Part shown: positions 1 through 4,740 of the stretch, in pieces
Layout of the letters: each line of letters opens with the position of its first letter
Numbering within the stretch: position 1 is the stretch's first letter
Assembly (NCBI GenBank): GCA_003555185.1
Contig: PWFZ01000002.1
Coordinates: forward strand, 1-5,437
Origin: Balneolaceae bacterium
Lineage (GTDB): Bacteria > Bacteroidota > Rhodothermia > Balneolales > Balneolaceae
Length of the DNA stretch: 5,437 nucleotides
Direction of reading: 5' to 3'
Notes under the pieces: generated by a model
What the model was told of the DNA's origin: nothing
What the model saw: the letters and a program-made list of their open reading frames with translations, nothing else
Databases searched by the model: none
Made by a program: the position numbers and the translations under genes

Positions 1-262
1 CTCCGTGAGGTACAGCCGGGTGGCCGCAACCGGGACCGTGAACATGGTCAGCTGAATGGGTACCACAATTGTGATCGGGCGTACACTTATTTGGGTTTTG
101 TTCGCTTATGGGAATTTTATGCTCTTCAACTTTTTCGCCGTCTTCCTGATGATGTAAATGCCCGTCATGCAAATAGTCTACATGGTGGTCATGCTGAATG
201 GCTATGTGTCCACACCCCGGTCCATGCTTATGATCGTGTTCCTTATGATCTCTGTCTGACAT
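1..262 (-). CDS. His/Cys-rich putative metal-binding protein (partial, C-terminus off left edge)
   Basis: Translating the minus strand from the ATG at 260..262 gives 87 open codons to the window edge. About 19 residues are His and four are Cys (17, 60, 66, 79). The motif HGPGCGH occurs twice (about residues 13-19 and 75-81). The first copy is followed by QHDHHVDYLHDGHLHH, and the second is followed by PAVPHG, apparently starting the same continuation, so the protein is an internal duplication of a Cys/His module. There is no signal peptide or membrane segment, which suggests a soluble cytosolic protein. Small proteins of this look, with HGPxCGH and DYLxxGHLHH motifs, are in my recollection often found beside zinc or heavy-metal transport genes. 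A role in binding or buffering Zn, Ni or a similar metal is inferred from composition only. The start is supported by AGAGGAG five bases upstream. Confidence 0.8.
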   Translation of the reverse strand, partial: MSDRDHKEHDHKHGPGCGHIAIQHDHHVDYLHDGHLHHQEDGEKVEEHKIPISEQNPNKCTPDHNCGTHSADHVHGPGCGHPAVPHG

Positions 263-267
263 AAAAA

Positions 268-274
268 CTCCTCT
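268..274 (-). promoter_or_regulatory. Shine-Dalgarno site of the His-rich gene
   Basis: On the minus strand AGAGGAG is followed by five T residues and then the ATG at 262. This is the best ribosome-binding site in the window and fixes the start of the metal-binding gene. Confidence 0.8.
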
Positions 275-294
275 TTTGATTCTTTATTTCTGTT

Positions 295-313
295 CCATTG
301 CTAACGACAATGA
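295..313. repeat. Short inverted repeat in the 5' region of the metal-binding gene
   Basis: CATTG and CAATG (about 296..312) face each other across seven bases, between the 26-bp dyad and the ribosome-binding site. The stem is only five pairs, so this could be chance or a minor leader hairpin. Confidence 0.25.
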
Positions 314-331
314 ATAGGGTTTATTCCTGCG

Positions 332-357
332 GTATTCCTAAATGCATTTAGGCATAC
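332..357. promoter_or_regulatory. 26-bp dyad, probable operator upstream of the metal-binding gene
   Basis: The core CCTAAATGCATTTAGG (337..352) is a perfect 16-bp palindrome. After one mismatched pair (336/353), symmetry resumes for four more pairs, GTAT on the left and ATAC on the right, so 12 of 13 half-site positions match. Its inner edge is about 70 nt upstream of the start codon, and no T run follows on either strand. It therefore looks like a homodimeric regulator site rather than an intrinsic terminator. A metal-responsive repressor (Fur/Zur, DtxR/MntR or ArsR type) would suit the downstream gene, but the sequence matches no consensus I can name with confidence. No convincing -35/-10 pair was seen nearby. 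Confidence 0.55.
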
Positions 358-415
358 GAGTAATTTAGTCCAGAGAGGATACCGTAAATGAGTCGGTTCT
401 GAGGGTAGAAATTGC

Positions 416-470
416 ATTGATATCTATTTTCCTGTCTGTGTGGAAAAAACAGTCAGCCGAGAATATCAAT
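416..470. repeat. Nested inverted repeats at the 3' end of the histidine kinase remnant
   Basis: An outer pair ATTGATAT (416..423) and ATATCAAT (463..470) encloses an inner pair CTGTCTGT (432..439) and ACAGTCAG (449..456), which has one mismatch and a nine-base loop. The outer right arm overlaps the stop codon of the kinase remnant. No U tract follows on the minus strand, so if this was a terminator it is weak or degraded. Confidence 0.35.
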
Positions 471-855
471 TAAACAAATCCACCCCTTTATTATTTTTAC
501 TATCCGGTCTGTTGACAGGGATATAGATATCAAACCGGGCACCTTTATTTAATTCGCCTGTAGCTGTTATGATGCCGCTATGATTTTCTACTATTCGTTT
601 GCAGATTAGTAGCCCAAACCCCGTACCAGGATATTTTTGACCATTTAACCGTTCAAAAAAATTAAAAATACGATCACTGTATTCTGCCTCAAAACCGATT
701 CCGTTGTCACTAATACTAAAGTGGCAGTATTGAATATCGGAGAAAAGGTTAGGATTCAGTTAATTCCCAGGATCACTTACGCATTTAATACTGATTTGGA
801 GTTGTCTGTCAGGAGTATAAAATTTGAGAGAGTTATTTATTAAATGAGTCATGAT
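466..855 (-). pseudogene. Sensor histidine kinase remnant (HATPase_c domain, 5' truncated, internal stop)
   Basis: One minus-strand frame encodes most of a GHKL ATPase domain of a two-component sensor kinase. In order it shows an N-box-like MTHLINNSLKFYTPD, a G1 box SISDNGIGFE, an F box RIFNFFERL, a G2 box YPGTGFGLLICKRIVENHSG, and the final strands GARFDIYIPV, ending at the TGA at 466..468. The family would have a DHp domain with the phospho-accepting His and usually sensor domains upstream. None is present: the frame meets TAA at 856..858, just before the N box. A second in-frame TAA (760..762) lies between the N box and the G1 box, in a loop where KCVSDPGN precedes LNPNLFSD. Two separate lesions make this a dead fragment. 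GTGFGL in place of the usual GTGIGL is a mild change. Identification of the domain is secure; its partner regulator and signal are unknown. Confidence 0.85.
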
Positions 856-939
856 TTAGTTATTAAATTCTTCGTGGCATCCCCAAAGCAGAAAAATCAG
901 TATTCCCGAAATGATAAAAGCTGATCGAATGGTATGCAT
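856..939 (-). CDS. 27-codon ORF resembling a bare lipoprotein signal peptide, probably a truncated lipoprotein gene
   Basis: The minus-strand ATG at 937..939 opens MHTIRSAFIISGILIFLLWGC, followed by HEEFNN and TAA. It has a basic N-region (Arg5), a hydrophobic stretch of about 13 residues and a lipobox-like LWGC. This is the form of a signal peptidase II (Lsp) substrate that would be lipidated on Cys21. Only six residues follow the Cys, so the protein itself is missing. The stop is in the same frame as, and directly abuts, the histidine kinase remnant, so a deletion probably joined the start of a lipoprotein gene to the middle of a kinase gene. No good Shine-Dalgarno site is visible. A genuine micro-lipoprotein (as in small lysis or entericidin-like lipoproteins) is possible but less likely. 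Confidence 0.45.
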   Translation of the reverse strand: MHTIRSAFIISGILIFLLWGCHEEFNN

Positions 940-980
940 GCTATCTTTGATGATGCCGGGCGACCTTTTCCTCACTCAGC

Positions 981-1176
981 CTAAGAAACCTCCCGGAAGG
1001 GTTGGCTCGGATCCCATGCCGGAAACTCCAGGTGCGTACACATAACTACCGGCGGCGGGCCGTGATGGTCAGCTGGCACCGCATGAAGGTGAACATCAAG
1101 AATTGGCAGGCTCTCCTGTGCATTTATTGATTGCAAAGTCAAAAATAGTAAAAGACAGGCTGTGATAGTTTTTCAT
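981..1176 (-). pseudogene. Secreted amidohydrolase remnant (N-terminus only, frameshifted)
   Basis: From the minus-strand ATG at 1174..1176 the normal frame gives MKNYHSLSF. Removing one A from the AAAAA run straight after the ATG gives MKTITACLLLFLTLQSINAQ, a textbook Sec signal peptide with likely cleavage after INA. This continues as ESLPILDVHLHAVPADHHGPPP and then VVMCTHLEFPAWDPSQPF to TAG at 981..983. The DVHLHA segment is the first metal-binding HxH motif of the amidohydrolase superfamily. The following PADxxGPPP and FPAWDP segments resemble secreted Amidohydro_2-type proteins. The rest of the barrel, some 250 or more residues with the other metal ligands, is missing. The gene is thus both frameshifted at codon 2-3 and truncated. 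The frameshift could be a sequencing error; the truncation is not explained that way. Confidence 0.75.
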
Positions 1177-1436
1177 ATGATTTCCAATTTTTAGAATTCT
1201 ACTGATCAAATTGCAATTCTTCGTGGTTATTCGGGTCTTAGTGCTTTCAACCGGCTGGTGGATCCCTTTGGTACGTGGTAAAAAACCGAGGCTTGAACCC
1301 ATCCCCCGTAAGGGTGGCCACGAAGGTACTCGAGGGTGCGAAGTTTCACGAAGCTTTATAGATGCCCAAAACTTGAAATCCTGTTTCATGCGGGCCATCA
1401 AACGTTGCGCTTGGGAAGAAACGCCTGATTATTTTC
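1177..1436. other. Gene-free stretch between remnants
   Basis: No frame on either strand gives a recognisable protein. The open frames here (plus about 1211..1540, minus to 1401) are low-complexity Arg/Pro/Ser-rich translations without a ribosome-binding site or domain motif, and they overlap each other. The stretch contains the opposed CACGAAG-type motif clusters listed separately. No tRNA is present: a GGTTCAAGCC string on the minus strand near 1300 lacks a matching T-stem. Confidence 0.6.
1219..1353. repeat. Two opposed clusters of a degenerate CACGAAG-type motif
   Basis: On the plus strand CACGAAG (1319..1325), CTCGAGG (1329..1335), TGCGAAG (1337..1343) and CACGAAG (1347..1353) follow each other at 10, 8 and 10 bases. 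On the minus strand CACTAAG (1243..1237), CCCGAAT (1235..1229) and CACGAAG (1225..1219) are spaced 8 and 10. The outer left CTTCGTGG is the exact reverse complement of CCACGAAG at 1318..1325. The two clusters point towards each other across about 75 bases. Arrays of near-periodic CACGAAG/CACAAAG words are, from memory, common between genes in environmental bacterial genomes. Their function is unknown to me. Confidence 0.45.
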
Positions 1437-1661
1437 CTATACGAACAGTCGGTAAACCACTCTTATCCATTCTCCCTTACCTAACGTATCAACGACCTTC
1501 ATTATGTAATCCTGCATCTTCGAAAGATCTGATTCAATAAACACATTGAATACGACTAACTTTCAATATTGTCCTCTGCAATTAGTTAGGATGAATGTGA
1601 ACTGTTCACCTGTAACTTGAATTTTTCCTTCCGCTTCAATAATTACTTTATGCTTATTCAT
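1437..1661 (-). pseudogene. Unknown small protein interrupted by an in-frame TGA
   Basis: From the minus-strand ATG at 1659..1661 the frame reads MNKHKVIIEAEGKIQVTGEQ, then FTFILTNCRGQY, then TGA (1563..1565). It continues in the same frame as KLVVFNVFIESDLSKMQDYI and then MKVVDTLGKGEWIRVVYRLF to TAG at 1437..1439, 74 codons in all. Both halves look like real protein: alternating hydrophobic strands in the first, an amphipathic helix and a strand in the second. The likeliest reading is one small alpha/beta domain with a nonsense mutation, perhaps from TGG (Trp). In the same frame upstream, EYEEYLSPR follows a TAA at 1689..1691, so the original gene may have begun further right. I do not recognise the family. 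No good ribosome-binding site precedes the ATG. Selenocysteine or recoding is not supported by any visible element. Confidence 0.45.
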
Positions 1662-1786
1662 TCGTGGCGAAAGGTATTCTTCATATTCTTAGCCAGATCT
1701 ACTCAGGTAAATAAGCACTTTTATTAGCCGGTTATAGATAAGAAGTAATATTGATTGAAACGTTAATGCACTACAATACATACACG

Positions 1787-2125
1787 CTATTTGATAGTCA
1801 TTCTCGGCGAACTGTTGCCTTCTGCAAAGTCGTTGGTTTCTGCAGTATAAACGGCATAAGGATATATTCCGGGTTCAACTTTTTCATTTATTCTCTCCGT
1901 TCTTGTTAGGCCTGATCTAACAACTATCTTATCGATACCTAAAAGTCTTTGATTTGGGAAAAACATCACCAGATCTGTTTCCCCGGCTTCCCATGTAACC
2001 TCTTCTCCTCGCTCAACTATGATATTACCCGGTATAATGAATGATCTTTTTTGATGGCGATTATTCGAGTTCTGTTCACGTATTATTACTTTCAGTATTT
2101 TTTTCTCTGCTTGTTGTTTTTCCAT
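1787..2125 (-). CDS. Cupredoxin-like hypothetical protein lacking copper ligands
   Basis: This is an intact 112-codon frame. The N-terminal 30 residues are basic and polar (KKILKVIIREQNSNNRHQKR) and give no signal peptide. From about residue 30 it follows the cupredoxin beta-sandwich pattern: IIVERGEEVTWEAGETDLVM corresponds to the usual VxxGDxVxWxN segment, and GIYPYAVYTA to the closing GxYxYxC loop. The type-1 copper ligands are gone. The Cys position is Val (YPYAVY), the His after the Trp strand is replaced, and the C-terminal His/Met are absent; FAEGNSSPRMTIK ends the protein. It is therefore likely a non-metal binding or scaffold protein in the cytoplasm. It lies 80 bp downstream of the kinase gene on the same strand and could be co-transcribed with it. 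The fold call is by pattern only and moderately sure; the function is unknown. Confidence 0.65.
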   Translation of the reverse strand: MEKQQAEKKILKVIIREQNSNNRHQKRSFIIPGNIIVERGEEVTWEAGETDLVMFFPNQRLLGIDKIVVRSGLTRTERINEKVEPGIYPYAVYTAETNDFAEGNSSPRMTIK

Positions 2126-2134
2126 GACTGTGGT

Positions 2135-2150
2135 TATTTGGTTCTCCTTT
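2135..2150 (-). promoter_or_regulatory. Shine-Dalgarno site oddly placed for the cupredoxin-like gene
   Basis: AAAGGAG (2150..2144 on the minus strand) is a strong site but ends 18 bases before the ATG at 2125. An in-frame ATA (2135..2137) sits only six bases after it and would add four residues (ATA-encoded Met, then TTV) before the ATG. An in-frame TAA just upstream of the site excludes longer starts. Either the ATG is used at long spacing or a rare AUA start is used. Confidence 0.4.
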
Positions 2151-2205
2151 TATTTTAAAATTATTGATTAATAACCCCCTTCGATTTTTTAGCAGTATGA
2201 ACTAC

Positions 2206-4722
2206 TCATGGTTTCTGAAAATCCTGCATTCGGGGTTCCTCTAAAACGTCTCTCAGTGTCAAACTGTTTTCTATAATTTCCCGGTTGTATCCCTGTTCAA
2301 GAGCTTTCTCCAGCCAGGAAATGGCCGCACTCCGTTCATCCAGCATTTCATACGCTTCAGCGATCATAACCATTATTCCCGGGTCCTGAATGTTTCTTGA
2401 TACCAGTTGGCCCAACAGATAGTGCACCTGTTCCCGGTTCCCAACTATAGCGTAGTATATTGCCAGATCTGCCAGAAGAAGCTGGTTTTCAGGCATAATC
2501 TCTCGCATCTTCTCTGCCAGTTCTATAGCCTTATTCAAGCTAGTGCGGACTTCTTCCTCATTTTCTCCGGTTCCGTGATAAGCCAGACCGAGATTACCCC
2601 AGATATGATAATCCACATCACTCATTTCAATCGCTTGCTCAAACATCTGTATTGACTCCTGAAACCGGCCCTGATGAAAATAGAGTGTTCCAAGGTTTGA
2701 TGCAGCGCGGTGGTTGGGACGAAGTTCCAGAGATTTTTTGAAAGCCTCTTCAGCTTTCCTGTTTTCCTCGATATTAAAATAAGCAGCTCCCAGGCGATAA
2801 TAGGCACTGTAATTGTCAGGGGTCCATTCGGTTACTTTTTTGAACATATCGGCAGCTTCATCATACCGTCCGTTTTCATAATAGAAGAAGCCCATCTGAT
2901 TGTATCCGTCCCAATAGGTCTCTTTAAGTTCGATAGCTTTCTGATATTCCTTTTCGGCTTGATCGGCCCTGCCCATACCGCTGTAGGCATTGGCTAATTC
3001 AATTTGGACTTCATAGCCCGGCTTTTCCCGTTGTTCCAGATTTTCAAGCAAATCCAATACGTCTTTATGGCGCCCCATTCCGTTATAAATCATTGCAAGC
3101 GTGACATACACATCCGAAAGCCGGTCGTTTAGTTCAAGTGCCTTGCGGGCGTGGTCAAGGGCCGGTGTTGTCCACTGTACATCACCGGTCATATTAAACT
3201 TACGCCAGTATGCTTCACCGAGTCCGGCCCATGCACGGGCATATTCGGGATCTATTTCTAAAGCCACTTCAAACTTATCTATGGCCATCTCTATAGATTC
3301 GGGGTCTTCAAAGCGACTTAAGAAACCGCGTCCCTCGATGAAGAATTGGTAAGCCCGGGAAACCTGTGAATTACCTGAATTCAAACTCTGTCTCGCTTCA
3401 GGAACAAGCTCTATCTCCAGCATCTCAGCCAGCGTTTTCACTACTTCATCCTGAAGGTGATCGAAGTTTGACCATTCCACCTCTAGTACCGTTGAATGAA
3501 GTTGTCGCATGGTAGAAACATCTACAAGGTTGAGCGACAGGCGAAAATTATCACCATAGCGGTACATACTACCGGTAACGGCCATATTAGCGCCGAATAA
3601 TTCATTGGCCTCGGTTACACTTGTTATTTTTTCACTTCGAACCTCGGAATTCGGCACGACCCACAATGTTCCATTTTGTGCTCCAATTTGGGTGATTTTA
3701 CTGGTAAGGATCTCCGTGATTCCATCACTAAGCGACACAGGAATGATGTCTTCGCTCAGATTATTAAAGGGAAGAACCACGAGATGCTTTTCATTGGATT
3801 CAATAACGGGACTTGTAAACCAGGAGGAGTCGAATAACAAAAAACCACCAAGCAGTACCAAAAGAATTATCGTACCTGAATAATAAACAGGCTTGCGATC
3901 AGATATAGTTGAAATGAGTTTGCGGGAATAATGGGGGACAGGGGTACGATTGGGATTTTTACAATCCCTTAATTCGTTTACGATGTCCGCGGCGGTAGAA
4001 TACCTCTCACCAGGTTTTTTCTTCAGGCATCGCAAAACAAGATCTTTGATTCCGGGTGCATAATTATCCAAAGGGGCCTGCGGTGGATCTTCATTCATCA
4101 ATTGGTAGCTGATCGCCTGTTCATATTCACCTTGAAAGGGATTCTTACCGGTAAGCATTTCATACAAGATAATCCCAAAAGAAAACAGGTCACTTCTATG
4201 ATCGACTTTTCCTCCCCGCAACTGTTCAGGCGACATATAAGCTAACGTACCCATACGATTATCTTCGCGGGTTATGTTTTGAGCCCCTTTCATTCTGGCC
4301 AGACCGAAATCCATCACTTTTACCCGTTTCTGGCTGTCCACCATAATATTTTCCGGTTTCAGATCGCGGTGAATTATCCCTTTTTCATGGGCTGCTGAAA
4401 GTGCCGAAGCTATCCGGATTCCGTATTCTATTGCCTCTTCTTTTTCAAGATCCCCGCTGTCAATTATGGTACGAAGTGTTTTACCATCGATATATTCCAT
4501 CGATATGAATTGCGTGTCGTCATGCTCCTCCACGGAATATATGGTACAGATATTCGGGTGATTCAGCGCCGCAGCGGCATGGGCTTCCTGTTCAAATCGT
4601 TTCCTGTACTCTTCACGGGTAGTGTGTGCTGATGACAAAAACTTAAGAGCAACCATCCTGCCCAATCGGGTGTCTTCTGCTTTATAGATCTCACCCATAC
4701 CACCTTCCCCGATTTTTTTCAT
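2206..4722 (-). CDS. Membrane-anchored Ser/Thr protein kinase with FlgO/TolB-like region and TPR array (N-terminus clipped)
   Basis: 838 codons. Residues 1-255 form a Hanks-type kinase domain with glycine loop GEGGMG (5-10), ATP-anchoring Lys27 in VALKF, helix-C Glu46, catalytic loop HRDLKPEN (118-125, Asp120), DFG (138-140), SPEQ (164-167) and DLFSFG (178-183), so all catalytic residues are present. Basic residues precede one membrane helix (about 283-297, IILLVLLGGFLLF). A region resembling FlgO or the TolB N-terminal domain follows (about 313-440, HLVVLPFNNLSED, ITEILTSKI, VTGSMYR). TPR repeats then fill about 453-815. The topology implies a cytoplasmic kinase and a periplasmic sensing or scaffolding part. 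Family members usually begin about 12-16 residues earlier (a YKI-type strand before the glycine loop). Here an in-frame TGA lies two codons before the ATG and no Shine-Dalgarno site is visible, so the 5' end was probably lost. The substrate is unknown. Confidence 0.93.
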   Translation of the reverse strand: MKKIGEGGMGEIYKAEDTRLGRMVALKFLSSAHTTREEYRKRFEQEAHAAAALNHPNICTIYSVEEHDDTQFISMEYIDGKTLRTIIDSGDLEKEEAIEYGIRIASALSAAHEKGIIHRDLKPENIMVDSQKRVKVMDFGLARMKGAQNITREDNRMGTLAYMSPEQLRGGKVDHRSDLFSFGIILYEMLTGKNPFQGEYEQAISYQLMNEDPPQAPLDNYAPGIKDLVLRCLKKKPGERYSTAADIVNELRDCKNPNRTPVPHYSRKLISTISDRKPVYYSGTIILLVLLGGFLLFDSSWFTSPVIESNEKHLVVLPFNNLSEDIIPVSLSDGITEILTSKITQIGAQNGTLWVVPNSEVRSEKITSVTEANELFGANMAVTGSMYRYGDNFRLSLNLVDVSTMRQLHSTVLEVEWSNFDHLQDEVVKTLAEMLEIELVPEARQSLNSGNSQVSRAYQFFIEGRGFLSRFEDPESIEMAIDKFEVALEIDPEYARAWAGLGEAYWRKFNMTGDVQWTTPALDHARKALELNDRLSDVYVTLAMIYNGMGRHKDVLDLLENLEQREKPGYEVQIELANAYSGMGRADQAEKEYQKAIELKETYWDGYNQMGFFYYENGRYDEAADMFKKVTEWTPDNYSAYYRLGAAYFNIEENRKAEEAFKKSLELRPNHRAASNLGTLYFHQGRFQESIQMFEQAIEMSDVDYHIWGNLGLAYHGTGENEEEVRTSLNKAIELAEKMREIMPENQLLLADLAIYYAIVGNREQVHYLLGQLVSRNIQDPGIMVMIAEAYEMLDERSAAISWLEKALEQGYNREIIENSLTLRDVLEEPRMQDFQKP

Positions 4723-4740
4723 CTCTGTTCATGTGGAGTG
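4723..4740. other. Breakpoint joining two 5'-truncated genes head to head
   Basis: Kinase homology on the minus strand stops at about 4722-4730, in the first strand of the kinase fold. Hydrolase homology on the plus strand begins at about 4738-4741, well inside that protein. About 10-15 bases lie between them, with no promoter, ribosome-binding site or insertion-sequence end. Two normal divergent genes would need room for both N-termini and promoters, so a deletion or inversion, or an assembly join, must have occurred here. Confidence 0.6.

Noticed and set aside
263..420. A sigma-70 or Bacteroidota-type promoter for the metal-binding gene
   Set aside because: Candidates such as TTGTCG followed 17 bases later by ATAAAG match too poorly, and no TAnnTTTG element was found.
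1285..1310. GGTTCAAGCC on the minus strand as a tRNA T-arm
   Set aside because: The flanking five-base arms do not pair, and no acceptor or anticodon arm can be formed around it.
1177..1401. 5' part of a minus-strand open frame running from 1401 into the amidohydrolase start
   Set aside because: The translation upstream of the signal peptide (RVPSWPPLRGMGSSLG and similar) is not protein-like, and its frame does not match the true amidohydrolase frame.
1211..1540. Plus-strand open frame of 109 codons in the gap between remnants
   Set aside because: TTG start, no ribosome-binding site, Arg/Pro/Cys-scattered translation with no domain. It overlaps the CACGAAG clusters and the 3' half of the better minus-strand frame at 1437..1661.
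1563..1565. TGA as a selenocysteine or reassigned codon
   Set aside because: No SECIS-like hairpin was seen, and TGA serves as a normal stop for the kinase (2206..2208) and other frames here while TGG is used for Trp.
1597..1609. Palindrome GTGAAC-T-GTTCAC as an operator
   Set aside because: It falls inside the coding-like frame at 1437..1661 (codons for TGEQFT) and is not near a plausible promoter, so it is probably chance.
2161..2174. TTATT-GATT-AATAA as a terminator between the kinase and cupredoxin-like genes
   Set aside because: An all-A/T five-pair stem is too weak and lacks a U tract. Read-through from kinase to cupredoxin-like gene remains possible.
2407..3883. Several plus- and minus-strand open frames inside the kinase gene
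   Set aside because: They are antisense or off-frame shadows of the continuous, motif-rich 838-codon kinase frame.
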